Shown one piece after another: positions 9,365-18,855 of a stretch of 64,000 bases of DNA. The DNA is from Lujinxingia vulgaris. GTDB lineage: Bacteria > Myxococcota_A > Bradymonadia > Bradymonadales > Bradymonadaceae. Location: NCBI RefSeq assembly GCF_007997015.1, contig NZ_VOSM01000003.1, forward strand, positions 186,001-250,000, read 5' to 3'. A program made the position numbers and the translations under genes. A model generated the notes under the pieces. The model was not told where the DNA came from, did no database searches, and saw nothing but the letters and a program-made list of their open reading frames with translations. The stretch's first letter is position 1. Each line of letters starts with the position of its first letter.

Positions 9365-10711
9365 ATGGCCATATGCCCGAACTGTAAGACCAGGGTGGAG
9401 CAGCTTTTTGCGCCGTGTCCCTCGGGCGACGGCTTTTTTGCGATCGAGGAGGCTGAGCACGCAAGCCATCCCGATGACCGCCTGCTGGGGCGGCGCATTG
9501 GCGAGCGTTTCATCGTGGCGGCGATCCTGGGCAGCGGGTCGATGGGCTACGTCTATAAGGCGTATCAGGCGCAGGTCGATCGCATGGTGGCGCTCAAGGT
9601 TTTTCATGCCGACAAGGTTGAAGGGACCTTAATGGGGCAGCGCACCGCGAGCTCCACGGGGCCCGGCGGCCAGGATCGTTTCGCGCAGGAGGCGCGGGTG
9701 CTGGCCAAGCTCTCGCATCCGAACTGCGTGACGCTCTACGACTTTGGGGTGAGCGAAGATGAGCGATTTCTGTACATCGCCATGGAGCACGTCGCCGGGG
9801 TCTCGCTGCGCAAGGCAGTGCGGCGCGGGCTGAAGATCGATGCGATCCTGGAGATCGTGCGCCAGATGTTAATGGCGCTGCGCGAGGCGCACTCCCTGGA
9901 CATCGTGCACCGCGATTTGAAGCCGGAGAACATCATCCTCTCGTACCGGCGCTCCAGCGATGAGCAGATCGTCAAGGTGCTCGACTTTGGCATCGCCAAG
10001 CTCTTGCAGCAGGATCCGCAATCGGCGCGCACCGCGGTGGGCCTGCTCTTCGGGACGCCGGCGTATATGAGCCCGGAGCAATGCCGGGGGGAGTCGGATA
10101 TTGGTCCGGCCACCGACATCTACGCGCTGGGCTGCATGCTCTATGAGCTTGTGTGCGGGAAGTTGCCCTACGTGTCGAAGTCGCCGCAGGAGATGGTGCG
10201 CATGCATCAGCTGGAGCCCATTCCTGATCTGGAGCCGCGGCCCGGGTTGAAGGTGCCGGCGGGGCTGGAGACCTTTGTGCGCACGTGCATGGCCAAAAAC
10301 CCCGGTGATCGTTACGCCGACGCTCATGCGGCGCTTGGTGCGTTTGAGTCGCTGGCGGGTAAGGCGTCCGGCCAGGCGTTGCGGGTGGGCACACCGGAAG
10401 GCTCCGCTCGAAAGGGGCGAGTGATGGTGCCGGGCGATCGCATCATCGGCAATAACGTCGATCCCACCGTCGATCGCGCCGCGCCGGCGGGGCTCTCGGC
10501 GCGTGCGATCAGCGCGCAGCCTGCTGCGGCTCCGACCGATGGCGTGCGCGATACGGCTCGTGGTGAGGTGGGGGGAAAGAAGGCTTCGTCGCGCTCGATT
10601 GCGGCGATGTTGCGCCAGGGGAACAACGCGCTTGTGCTCATCGCGCTCAGCGTGGTGCTGATCTTTTGCGCGCTGCTCTTTACCTACATCTACCTCTCGA
10701 CGCGCGGCTAA
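9365..10711 (+). CDS. Membrane-anchored serine/threonine protein kinase
   Basis: A 448-residue Hanks-type kinase starting MAICPNCKT, a short zinc-ribbon-like CxxC element. The kinase domain (~residues 45-300) has the glycine loop GSGSMG, VALKVF lysine, HRDLKPEN catalytic loop, DFGIAKL and GTPAYMSPEQC. A Pro/Ala-rich linker then leads to one transmembrane helix (~residues 424-446) ending in a short basic tail, so the kinase is cytoplasmic and tail-anchored with no external sensor domain. A GTG at 9341 in the same frame is an alternative start; neither has a strong ribosome site. Its substrate is unknown. Confidence 0.94.
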   Translation: MAICPNCKTRVEQLFAPCPSGDGFFAIEEAEHASHPDDRLLGRRIGERFIVAAILGSGSMGYVYKAYQAQVDRMVALKVFHADKVEGTLMGQRTASSTGPGGQDRFAQEARVLAKLSHPNCVTLYDFGVSEDERFLYIAMEHVAGVSLRKAVRRGLKIDAILEIVRQMLMALREAHSLDIVHRDLKPENIILSYRRSSDEQIVKVLDFGIAKLLQQDPQSARTAVGLLFGTPAYMSPEQCRGESDIGPATDIYALGCMLYELVCGKLPYVSKSPQEMVRMHQLEPIPDLEPRPGLKVPAGLETFVRTCMAKNPGDRYADAHAALGAFESLAGKASGQALRVGTPEGSARKGRVMVPGDRIIGNNVDPTVDRAAPAGLSARAISAQPAAAPTDGVRDTARGEVGGKKASSRSIAAMLRQGNNALVLIALSVVLIFCALLFTYIYLSTRG

Positions 10712-10713
10712 GC

Positions 10714-11694
10714 TCAGCCTGTGACGCTCAGCACGATCTTTCCGGTGGTCTGGTTTGTGGCGAGCAGGCGGTGTGCCTCATCGGCCTCTTCGATGGGGAG
10801 GATCTTCTCGATGATGGGGCGAAGCTCTCCGCTGAGGACGTGAGGCCAGACCCGGGCTTTGAACTTACGGGTGATGGCCTCTTTTTCGGCGAGTGTGCGG
10901 CTGCGCAGGACCGATCCTTTGAGTTGCAGACGTTTCATCAGAAGGCGGCCCAGCGAGAGCTCGGCGCTGGCACCGCTGAGGAGGCCAATGATCACGAGAC
11001 GTCCGCCGGTGGCGAGGCTTTGCAGGTTGGCGTCGAGGTAGTCGGCGCCCACCGGGTCGAGGATCACGTCGACGCCCTGGCCCTCGGTCCATTCGCGGAC
11101 GACGTCTGCGAAGTTTTCGGAGCGGCGGTCGATGGCGCGCTCTGCGCCTAACTTCAGGATGGTGTCGAGCTTGGAGGCGCTGGCGGTGCCGATGACCGGG
11201 TTGCCAGTGAGGGCGCAGAGCTGCAATGCGGCGGTGCCCACGCCCGAGGCCGCAGCATGAATCATCGCGCGTTCGCCAGGCTTAAGATCGCCTTCGAGGT
11301 AGAGGTTGAGAAAGGCCGTGTAAAAGACCTCGGGAAGCGCGGCGGCCTCGTCCATGGAGAGGTTGTGGGGCAGGGACAAGAGCAGTGAGGCTGGCGAGGT
11401 CACATACTCGGCGTAGCCTCCGCCGGTGAGCAGGGCGCAGACGCGATCGCCCACGTCAACGCCCTCGACGCCTTCGCCCAGCTCGACGACCTCGCCGGCG
11501 GCTTCCAGCCCCATAATGGTGCTGGCGCCCGTGGGGACCGGGTAGCGCCCGCGCGCCTGCAAAAGATCGGCGCGGTTTACGGCCGTGGCGTGCACCTTGA
11601 TCAGAACCTCGCCGGCCGCGGGCCTGGGGCGGGGATGTTCGGTCCAGATGAGCTGCGGGGAGTCGGCGGAGGTGTCAACGGCGATGGCGTTCAT
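10714..11694 (-). CDS. NAD(P)H-quinone oxidoreductase, PIG3-like MDR family
   Basis: A 326-residue zinc-free medium-chain dehydrogenase/reductase. The segments AVNRADLLQARGRYPVP, GLEAAGEVVELG and the cofactor motif HAAASGVGTAALQL match the quinone oxidoreductase/PIG3 branch, which reduces quinones with NADPH. The ATG at 11694 has an AAGG site at proper spacing; an in-frame ATG 21 codons upstream would add a non-family leader. It converges with the kinase gene, with only 2 bases between the stops and no terminator visible there. Confidence 0.93.
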   Translation of the reverse strand: MNAIAVDTSADSPQLIWTEHPRPRPAAGEVLIKVHATAVNRADLLQARGRYPVPTGASTIMGLEAAGEVVELGEGVEGVDVGDRVCALLTGGGYAEYVTSPASLLLSLPHNLSMDEAAALPEVFYTAFLNLYLEGDLKPGERAMIHAAASGVGTAALQLCALTGNPVIGTASASKLDTILKLGAERAIDRRSENFADVVREWTEGQGVDVILDPVGADYLDANLQSLATGGRLVIIGLLSGASAELSLGRLLMKRLQLKGSVLRSRTLAEKEAITRKFKARVWPHVLSGELRPIIEKILPIEEADEAHRLLATNQTTGKIVLSVTG

Positions 11695-11792
11695 CATAGC
11701 CTTGCTCACATGCGAGAGGAGTTTAGTCTGGGCGGGCCTGACGAGCAGACCATGCACACCTTAGAACGAGCTACAACTCAAAGGGAGACTTC

Positions 11793-13091
11793 ATGCGTGT
11801 GGTGATCACCCACAGCAACGCCGATTTTGATGCGCTGGCAACCTTGATCGCGGTCACGCGACTCTGGCCCGACGTGCGAGCCTGCCTCGCCGGACCGGTC
11901 AGTCCCTCGGTAAAGCGGTATCTGGCGCTGCATAAAGATAGCCTTGAACTGACGACGGTAGATGCGCTGCATGGCGAGGCGATTGAAGAGCTGATCGTGG
12001 TGGATACGCGTTCGTTGAGCCGGCTGAAGCCTTATCAGGCGCTCATGGAGCAGGCGCAGCGGGTGGTTGTATTTGATCATCACGCTCCTTCTCAGGACGA
12101 CGTGGCCGCGGATGTGGAGGTGATCGAGCCGGTGGGGGCGTGTGTCACCCTGATCTGCGAGCGTCTGGAGGAAGAGGGGGGGGCGCTGAGTGTGGGCGAC
12201 GCGACGTTGATGATGCTGGGGCTCTATGCCGACACCGGGAGGCTTTCGTTCGGCAACACCAGCGCGCGCGACATTCTGGCGGCGGCCTATTTGCGAAAGC
12301 AGGGCGCGCGTCTGGAGGTGGTGAACCGCTACCTGCAGCAGGAGTTCAGCGCCGATCAGCAACGCCTTCTGGTGGAGGTGATGGGTTCGGCCCGGGAGGT
12401 CGAGCGCGAGGGGTTACGCCTGGCGCTGGCCAGCCATGTTGGCGAGGCCTACGTCAAGGGCGCGGCGGTGGTGGTGGAGCGGGTGTTGCAGCTGACCGGG
12501 GTCGACGCGCTGGTTCTGGTGGCGCAGCAGACCGGCTCGAAAGTTGTGCAGGTGATCGCGCGCAGCAACACACGCCACCTGGATGTGGCCACGTTGATGG
12601 GGGCGTTCGGGGGAGGTGGACATCCGGCCGCAGCCGCAGCGAAGATCAAACCCGGCGATGCGGACGAGGTGGCGTCGGCGATCTTTGAGAAGTTGCAGAG
12701 TTGGCCGGTCGACCCGCTTGATGTCGCCGACGTAATGAGCTCCCCGGTGCAGACCGTGGCGCACGATACGACGCTCAAGGAGTTTCGACGCTGCCTGGAG
12801 CGCTGGGGCGTGCATGGCATGCCCGTGGTGCGCGATGGCGAGGTGGTCGGCGTGGTGTCGGGGCGCGACGTAGAGCAGGCGGCCAGGCGCGGCGATTGGG
12901 AGATCCCGGTGGCCGGCTTTATGAGTCAGCGGGTGATCAGCGCCTCGCCAGACGAGCCGCTCAGCGAGGCGCTCAAACGGATGACCGAACACGACATTGG
13001 CCGACTGCCGGTGCTTGATGAGGGCGCGCTGGTGGGGATCATCTCGCGGAGCGACGCGCTGCGTCGGCTCTACAGTGACGATGCCGAATAG
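11793..13091 (+). CDS. DHH phosphoesterase with two CBS domains
   Basis: A 432-residue protein. The DHH domain (~1-120) has HSNADFDAL, VVDTR and FDHH metal-binding motifs. DHHA1 follows with GGGGHPAAAA at ~272-281. Two CBS domains (~310-430: VADVMSSPVQTV and FMSQRVIS) end the chain. The NADFDAL variant and the order DHH-DHHA1-CBS-CBS are those of the N-terminal half of deltaproteobacterial A-adding tRNA nucleotidyltransferases, but here the polymerase domain is missing: a stop follows SDALRRLYSDDAE and no polymerase frame follows. Likely a nanoRNA, pAp or cyclic-nucleotide phosphodiesterase gated by adenine nucleotides; that role is inferred. Confidence 0.93.
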   Translation: MRVVITHSNADFDALATLIAVTRLWPDVRACLAGPVSPSVKRYLALHKDSLELTTVDALHGEAIEELIVVDTRSLSRLKPYQALMEQAQRVVVFDHHAPSQDDVAADVEVIEPVGACVTLICERLEEEGGALSVGDATLMMLGLYADTGRLSFGNTSARDILAAAYLRKQGARLEVVNRYLQQEFSADQQRLLVEVMGSAREVEREGLRLALASHVGEAYVKGAAVVVERVLQLTGVDALVLVAQQTGSKVVQVIARSNTRHLDVATLMGAFGGGGHPAAAAAKIKPGDADEVASAIFEKLQSWPVDPLDVADVMSSPVQTVAHDTTLKEFRRCLERWGVHGMPVVRDGEVVGVVSGRDVEQAARRGDWEIPVAGFMSQRVISASPDEPLSEALKRMTEHDIGRLPVLDEGALVGIISRSDALRRLYSDDAE

Positions 13092-13093
13092 GC

Positions 13094-13121
13094 TTGCGCC
13101 CGATCGCTACGCTTTTATACC
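13094..13121 (+). promoter_or_regulatory. Possible sigma-70 promoter for the small membrane protein
   Basis: TTGCGC (13094-13099), a 16-base spacer and TATACC (13116-13121) lie 66 bases before the small ORF at 13187. Partial matches to both consensus boxes. Confidence 0.35.
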
Positions 13122-13186
13122 TTGCCTCTTCACCTTGAGCGCGTCCGTCGCGCCTATCACGCCCGAATTGCAGTCAGGAGATGTTC

Positions 13187-13333
13187 ATGGCCCCCAAGCG
13201 TCGCCGTAAGAAAAAAGAGAGCGCCCAGCGTCACCGCGAGGCCGAGCAGTCCAAAAAGTTCATGATGTTGCTGCTGGTGCTCGGTGCGCTCTTTTTGCTG
13301 GGCTTTATCGTGCTGCAGCTCGTCGCGGGCTGA
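13187..13333 (+). CDS. Small basic single-pass membrane protein, 48 residues
   Basis: ATG at 13187 has a clean AGGAG site six bases upstream. The product begins MAPKRRRKKKES, continues with a charged stretch to about residue 23, then has one hydrophobic helix (FMMLLLVLGALFLLGFIVLQLV) and stops at 13333. The cytoplasmic head carries about ten Lys/Arg. It fills most of the space between the DHH-CBS gene and the convergent deoxynucleoside kinase gene, with only 3 bases before the latter's stop. No family recognised; the strong ribosome site and the ordered basic-head/one-helix layout argue that it is real. Confidence 0.75.
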   Translation: MAPKRRRKKKESAQRHREAEQSKKFMMLLLVLGALFLLGFIVLQLVAG

Positions 13334-13336
13334 GTC

Positions 13337-14023
13337 TCAGTCCGTCTCCGATTCCATCGAGAGGGGGAGCTCTTCGTTGGGAGCGAGGTCGCGGTTGATG
13401 AACTCGGCGACCTCGCCGAGGAAGCGTTTGCGCTCCTGGCCGCTGCGAAAGTCGCGGCTGGTCACATCGATCTCCAGCACGTCGAGGCCGTACTTGCGGC
13501 GCGCGACCTGGGCGAAGGTCTCGTAGTAGCCGTTGAGGCCGCGCAAAAAGTCGCTGGTGATGCCGCGTTCTTCTTCGCGACCGCGCTCGGCGATACGTTT
13601 GAGCAAGACGCGGGTATCCGGGGTGTGCAGCAGGATGACCTTGTTGGGCTGGCGGATCGAGTGGTTGAAGCGCTTGAAGAAGTCGAAGTAGAGATCCAGC
13701 TCATTGTCGGTCATATGCCCCAGACCGTGCAGGTATTTGGCAAAGATCTCGGGGTCTTCGATCAGCGTGCGGTCCTGGACGCAGGAGGCGCGCATGCGAT
13801 CGATCTGGCCGTGGTGCTCAACCCGGCGCAGCAAGAACTCCATCTGTAGCGTGAAGCTCCAGCGGGTCATGTCGCCGTAGTAGTTGCGCAGAAAGCGGTT
13901 GTCGACGACCGGCTCATGGAAGAGCTCACAGCCAAAATGGCGTGCGATGATCTTGGCGGCGGTGCTCTTTCCGGCGCCGATGTTTCCGGCCAGCGCGATG
14001 AAGTGACGGGGGGCAGTGGTCAT
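13337..14023 (-). CDS. Deoxynucleoside kinase family protein
   Basis: A 228-residue P-loop kinase of the dNK/dGK-dAK family, which phosphorylates deoxynucleosides for salvage. GNIGAGKST is near residue 15, then the substrate region PVVDNRFLRNYYGD, the DRT element in QDRTLIEDPEIFAKYL, and the LID-region arginines in KRIAERGREEE. Start chosen at ATG 14023, just before the P-loop strand; the frame is open for 49 more codons upstream but that part resembles no family sequence. Length agrees with the family (200-230). Could act on a different small substrate, but the fold call is firm. Confidence 0.92.
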   Translation of the reverse strand: MTTAPRHFIALAGNIGAGKSTAAKIIARHFGCELFHEPVVDNRFLRNYYGDMTRWSFTLQMEFLLRRVEHHGQIDRMRASCVQDRTLIEDPEIFAKYLHGLGHMTDNELDLYFDFFKRFNHSIRQPNKVILLHTPDTRVLLKRIAERGREEERGITSDFLRGLNGYYETFAQVARRKYGLDVLEIDVTSRDFRSGQERKRFLGEVAEFINRDLAPNEELPLSMESETD

Positions 14024-14082
14024 GTTCAGCTCAGCATTCACAGGGGAAATCATTGCCTGAATCGGCGGCAGTGTAGCCGGGG

Positions 14083-15288
14083 TCAGGGGTGATGCAAGAA
14101 TGTGGTGGCATCGCGGTGCAACCATCGCCAGGCGGCCAGAAGGCCGATGAGTGCGGCGACTTCCAACCACCCGGCTGCGGCAAAGGTTCGGGAGGCCGGG
14201 GCCACGTCGAGAAGAACGCCGCCCAGGCCCGCGCCCAGCGCGCCCCCCAGCCCGAAGACCACAAGGTAGAGCGCGCCCTGGCCGGTGGCGCGAACCTCCC
14301 GCGGAATGCGACGATCGAGGATCGCCATCATCGCCACATAGAAGGCGCCGTAGCTAAAGGCGTGGCCGAGCTGGGCCGCGAGCAGCACGGGCAGGCTCGT
14401 GGTGGTCGCGGTGATGAACCAGCGCAGCGCTGTCAGCGCGATGCTCAACGCGAAGAGGGGCAAAGGTGCGATGCGTTTGAGCAGACGCGGTGCCATTGCA
14501 AAAGCCACGATCTCGGCGGCGATGCCCACGCCTACGGCCAGTCCGGGGCTCCAGGCGGGAAAGGAGCGCTCTTCACAGAGGAAGACCAGAAAGAGGTTGT
14601 AGGGCATCTGGGAGGCCCAGTGCAGCGCGGCGATGGCGAAGATCACCACCAGCGGTGCGCGCCACAGCTCTTTAAAGTGGCTCCAGTCGGGGCGAGGACG
14701 GGCTCGGCTGCGTTCACCTTTAGGAAGTCCGAGTGTGGCGAGGGCGGTCAGGGCGGTCGCGATCACCAGCGCCCAGGGCGTCATCGCCGCGATCTCAGCG
14801 TGGGAGTGGTAGACGCCGAGAGCAGCAGCGCCGAGCGCCGCCAGGCCAAAGCCGGCCGAGCCGAAGGCGCGTAGTCGAGAGAACCCCTCGGTGCCGGCCG
14901 CACGCAGCGTCAGCGCATCGATCAGGGGCAGGGCACATCCGGCGGTCAGCGCGTAGGCGACCAGCACGCTCAAAAGCGCCAGCGGCGCGGACACAAAGGG
15001 GAGGGCGGCCACGGCCGCGACGCCGCTGACAAGCAGGGCGCGGGTGGTGGCGGTGAGGCGGTCCTGTCGGTCGGCCAGCGTGGCCCAGAAGGGGCTTGCG
15101 ACGCTCTGGGCGATGGTGCGCGCGGCGAAGATCGTGCCGATCATCGCCCCGCTCAACCCCAGCGCCTCAAAGTGGCGAGGGAGGTAGGTAAAGATGAGCA
15201 CCGTGGCCAGGCTCGTGGCGTAGATCAACGCCAGCGCGCCGGCGCGCGCGCCCCCCAGCTCGTGGTCAGCGTTGAGGGGGGAGGTCAT
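14083..15288 (-). CDS. MFS transporter (HcaT/LacY-like)
   Basis: A 401-residue major-facilitator protein with about 12 hydrophobic segments. The loop 2-3 motif region ASPFWATLADRQDR and the R-rich central loop after helix 6 (KGERSRARPRPDW) fit the MFS_1-like group that includes phenylpropionate and nucleoside permeases. The C-terminal half repeats the motif region around AILDRRIPREVRATGQG. Its start overlaps the end of the upstream unknown gene by 23 bases, so they are co-transcribed. Substrate unknown. Confidence 0.9.
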   Translation of the reverse strand: MTSPLNADHELGGARAGALALIYATSLATVLIFTYLPRHFEALGLSGAMIGTIFAARTIAQSVASPFWATLADRQDRLTATTRALLVSGVAAVAALPFVSAPLALLSVLVAYALTAGCALPLIDALTLRAAGTEGFSRLRAFGSAGFGLAALGAAALGVYHSHAEIAAMTPWALVIATALTALATLGLPKGERSRARPRPDWSHFKELWRAPLVVIFAIAALHWASQMPYNLFLVFLCEERSFPAWSPGLAVGVGIAAEIVAFAMAPRLLKRIAPLPLFALSIALTALRWFITATTTSLPVLLAAQLGHAFSYGAFYVAMMAILDRRIPREVRATGQGALYLVVFGLGGALGAGLGGVLLDVAPASRTFAAAGWLEVAALIGLLAAWRWLHRDATTFLHHP

Positions 15289-16147
15289 GAGGCTCGAGCT
15301 CGCGCAGACGCGCGGCCATCTCGGGCAAGGATTCGACCAGGTGACGCAGCAGGTAGCTCTGCATCACAAACGTGGTGGAGAAGACCAGAAAGTGAAGATG
15401 CGCATCGCCCAGCCCCGGTACAAAACGCGTCAGGCTGCGCTGGCGCTCGCCGGAGCGATCCAGGCGTTGGGAGAGATCGCGCAGCGTGGAGGAGGCGCGA
15501 TGTGTTGCGGAGGGCTTCGCCGCGTCGAGTTGCTCACCCAGGGCCATCTTCGCCAGGGTACGAAAACGCTCGGGGATCTCGGCGTGAGCGATGTAATCCT
15601 GACGGGCGGCGACCGTGCCGGAGGCGGGGGCCGGCTCGTCGGTGGTGAGCTCGGTGAGGCTGACGAGAAGTTCGAGAAGTCGTTGGCCGGCGCGGTCTTT
15701 AAGTCGCTCGACCTCGTCCATGCCCCAGGTCTCGGAGGCCTGTGGCGGCGCAAATGGGGAGAGGAGGGCTGCGGCACGGGTGATCGCCTCCAGGAAGGCC
15801 GGGTCCTGGAACATGGGGCTGAGCATCAGCCGCGTCATCACCGCCTCGCGCCCCTCACGGGCGTCGAGCCAGTCGAGGTACTCGAAGAAGAGGGCGGCGT
15901 TGGGGTCGAGGGCAAAGCCACGCTCCATACCCCACTGAGCGAAGCGGGCCAGTGCTCCTTGAATGGCGGTGATCTGCTCCGGCTGGATCATCTCATGGGC
16001 AAGGCGCTTTGCGATCTTCTGGCCGGCCTTCTGCACGCGGGCGCCCATCTTTCGGGCACCGATCTTTCCGACTCGCCCCAGCGTGCGGACCGCACGGGGG
16101 GCGGGGATGCGCGTGAGAAGACCCCTGTCCTGGGAGTTGTCATCCAT
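15266..16147 (-). CDS. Unknown helical protein
   Basis: A 293-residue protein I do not recognise. The N-terminal ~50 residues are basic (RTLGRVGKIGARKMGARVQKAGQKIAKR) with amphipathic character. The rest is predicted mostly alpha-helical, with no signal peptide and a moderately hydrophobic segment near the C-terminus (LHFLVFSTTFVMQSYLL). It overlaps the following MFS transporter gene by 23 bases, suggesting linked expression. Normal codon use and GC-rich third positions support coding. Confidence 0.75.
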   Translation of the reverse strand: MDDNSQDRGLLTRIPAPRAVRTLGRVGKIGARKMGARVQKAGQKIAKRLAHEMIQPEQITAIQGALARFAQWGMERGFALDPNAALFFEYLDWLDAREGREAVMTRLMLSPMFQDPAFLEAITRAAALLSPFAPPQASETWGMDEVERLKDRAGQRLLELLVSLTELTTDEPAPASGTVAARQDYIAHAEIPERFRTLAKMALGEQLDAAKPSATHRASSTLRDLSQRLDRSGERQRSLTRFVPGLGDAHLHFLVFSTTFVMQSYLLRHLVESLPEMAARLRELEPHDLPPQR

Positions 16148-16389
16148 AAAAAACTCGCTGCCTCAGAGAGGTCGAGGGCGCTGCGGGCACGTCATTTGCT
16201 TTGCGATCTGGAAAACGTGCCTAGAGTTGGCGCGTCGTGGATGCGCCTCCCGGCTGGCACGCGAAGGTTGACGCCATCGCGCTGGCGCGCCAAAAGGGAG
16301 GTGCACGATGTTAGCCACGGGGCAAGTTGTCAACGAGCGAGCCACGCTCAAAAGAGTGGACGCCTCGGATCGAGGCCCAGGATAAAAAT

Positions 16390-18822
16390 ATGTCGCAAGA
16401 ACAAGAAAGCACTCCCCAAGAACCGATGGAAAAGAACCAGGATCTGGCGCTGTTGCCCTTGCGCAACACGGTGCTCTTTCCCCAGGTGGTCGTGCCCCTT
16501 GCGGTGGGCCGCCCCAAGAGCGTTCGCCTGATCGAGGACGCGGTCAAAAACGAGAAGCCGATCGCGGTGCTCACCCAGCGAAACGCCGACACCGACGATC
16601 CGGTCGCCTCCGATCTCTATGAGATCGGGACGGTCGCCCGCATCCTCAAAGTGGTGAAGATCGCCAACGATAACTACAGCGTGATCATTCAGGGGCAGAA
16701 GCGCATTCGCCTCAACGAGATCACTCAGGAAGAGCCCTACTTCATCGGGAACTTCGATGTGCTCGAGCCCGAAGCGGAGCTCAGCGCGGAGCAGCAGGTC
16801 GAGATCGAGGCGCTTTTCCTCAACCTGAAGAGCACCGCCAAGCAGGTCGTGAAGTTCATCCCGGAGATGCCCAAAGAGGCCTCCCAGATGGTCGACGGGG
16901 TCAACGATCCCGGCCAGCTCTGCGACTTCGTGGTCGCCAATATGGAGAACACGCCCGAAGAGAAGCAGGCCATCCTGGAGACGGTCGATCTTAAGGAGCG
17001 TCTCACCAAGGTGGTCACGCTTCTGGCGCGCCAGCTGGAGGTGCTGCGGGTCAGCGACAAGATTCAAAGTCAGATCAAAGAAGAGATCGACAAGAATCAG
17101 CGCGAGTACTACCTGCGCCAGCAGCTCAAGGCGATCAAAGAGCAGCTCGGTGAGCTCGATGGGGAGGGCGGCGACCTCGAAGACATCGCTCAGGCGATCG
17201 AAGAGGCGAATCTTCCCAAAGAGGTCGAGGAGGTCTGCCGCAAGCAGATGAACCGCCTGCGCATGATGCAGCCGGCGTCGAGCGAGTACGGTGTCACGCG
17301 CACCTACCTGGAGACGCTGCTCGACATCCCCTGGAGCAAGTCCACCGAGGATAAGCTCAACATCCAGGAGTCGCGCACGATCCTCGATGAGGATCACTAT
17401 GACCTCGATAAGGTGAAGAAGCGCATCATCGAGTACCTGGCGGTGCGCAAGCTCAAGAACGACATGAAAGGGCCGATCTTGTGCCTGGTGGGCCCTCCCG
17501 GCGTGGGTAAAACCAGCCTGGGGCGCAGTGTGGCGCGGGCGCTCGGTCGCAAGTTTGTGCGCATCAGCCTGGGTGGCGTGCACGATGAGTCCGAGATTCG
17601 CGGGCACCGTCGCACCTACGTCGGCGCGCTCCCCGGACGGATTGTGCAGGCGCTGCGTAAGGCCGGCACGAACAACCCGGTGTTCATGCTCGATGAGGTC
17701 GATAAGATCGGTCGCGACTTCCGAGGTGATCCTTCGGCGGCGCTGCTGGAGGTGCTTGACCCGGCGCAGAACCACAACTTCTCCGATCACTACATGGAGG
17801 TGCCGGTCGATCTCTCCAACGTGCTCTTTGTGGCGACGGCTAACCAGCTCGACACGATCTCGGCGCCGCTTCGCGACCGTATGGATGTGATTGAGATCCC
17901 GGGCTACACCGCCCAGGACAAGCACCACATCTCGCGCCAGTACCTCATCCCCAAAGCGCTGGAGTCGCACGGGATCACCGAGGAGAACCTGCGCATTGAC
18001 GATGAGGCGCTCGACATCATCATCCGCAACTACACCCGCGAGGCGGGCGTACGTAGCCTGGAGCGACGCATCGCGGACATCGCGCGTGGTGTGGCGGTGA
18101 AGGTTGCCGAGAACCTGGGCAAGTCCGAGGAGGAGAGCCAGGAGATCAGCGTCACGGTCGAGCCTGATGACATCGCTGACTACCTGGGACCGGAGCGCTA
18201 CCAGTACGAAGTCGCGCAGCGCACCTCGTCGCCCGGCGTGGCCACCGGCCTTGCGTGGACGGCTGCCGGCGGCGACATCCTCTTCATCGAGTCGACGCGC
18301 ATGCCGGGTAAGGGTGAGCTCGTGCTCACCGGACAGCTGGGCGATGTGATGAAGGAGTCGGTGCGTGCCGCGCTGAGCTACATCCGCAGCCGCGCTGAGG
18401 ATTACGAACTCGCGCCGAACTTCATGCGCGAGAACGACATCCACATTCACGTGCCGGCCGGCGCCATCCCCAAAGATGGTCCTTCGGCGGGTATCACGAT
18501 GTACATCTCGCTCTTGAGCCTCCTGACCGGCGTGAAGGTACGCAGTGATGTGGCGATGAGCGGTGAGATCACGCTGCGCGGCAACGTGCTCCCCGTGGGG
18601 GGCATCAAAGAGAAAGTGCTCGCTGCGCACCGCTCTGGCATCAAGCGCATCATCCTGCCGGCGCGCAACAAGAAGGACCTGATGGACGTCTCCGAAGACA
18701 TCCAGAAAGAGCTCGACTTCCACTTCGTGGAGCACGTCAGCGTGCTGCCGGAGCTGGTCTTTGAAGAAGGGACGTGGACCATCGGTGGCGAGAAGGCTTC
18801 CGGTGAGGCCAGCGCTGAATAA
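16390..18822 (+). CDS. lon: ATP-dependent protease Lon
   Basis: An 810-residue Lon-A protease that degrades misfolded and regulatory proteins in the cytosol. The N-terminal substrate domain opens with LALLPLRNTVLFPQ. The AAA+ Walker A GPPGVGKT is at 368-375 and the Walker B region FMLDEVDKIG is clear. The C-terminal protease domain has catalytic Ser at 699 (KDGPSAGIT) and catalytic Lys at 742 (GGIKEKVLAAHR). Start chosen at ATG 16390 with an AGGA site seven bases before; the upstream TTG at 16327 lacks one. Single gene followed by a strong terminator. Confidence 0.98.
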   Translation: MSQEQESTPQEPMEKNQDLALLPLRNTVLFPQVVVPLAVGRPKSVRLIEDAVKNEKPIAVLTQRNADTDDPVASDLYEIGTVARILKVVKIANDNYSVIIQGQKRIRLNEITQEEPYFIGNFDVLEPEAELSAEQQVEIEALFLNLKSTAKQVVKFIPEMPKEASQMVDGVNDPGQLCDFVVANMENTPEEKQAILETVDLKERLTKVVTLLARQLEVLRVSDKIQSQIKEEIDKNQREYYLRQQLKAIKEQLGELDGEGGDLEDIAQAIEEANLPKEVEEVCRKQMNRLRMMQPASSEYGVTRTYLETLLDIPWSKSTEDKLNIQESRTILDEDHYDLDKVKKRIIEYLAVRKLKNDMKGPILCLVGPPGVGKTSLGRSVARALGRKFVRISLGGVHDESEIRGHRRTYVGALPGRIVQALRKAGTNNPVFMLDEVDKIGRDFRGDPSAALLEVLDPAQNHNFSDHYMEVPVDLSNVLFVATANQLDTISAPLRDRMDVIEIPGYTAQDKHHISRQYLIPKALESHGITEENLRIDDEALDIIIRNYTREAGVRSLERRIADIARGVAVKVAENLGKSEEESQEISVTVEPDDIADYLGPERYQYEVAQRTSSPGVATGLAWTAAGGDILFIESTRMPGKGELVLTGQLGDVMKESVRAALSYIRSRAEDYELAPNFMRENDIHIHVPAGAIPKDGPSAGITMYISLLSLLTGVKVRSDVAMSGEITLRGNVLPVGGIKEKVLAAHRSGIKRIILPARNKKDLMDVSEDIQKELDFHFVEHVSVLPELVFEEGTWTIGGEKASGEASAE

Positions 18823-18855
18823 GCTCCCGGTGAAGAGGCATAGAAGAGCATAACT

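Noticed and set aside
16348-18735. 795-codon open frame on the minus strand across lon
   Set aside because: Antisense shadow of lon caused by high GC third positions; no family motif and lon is unambiguous.
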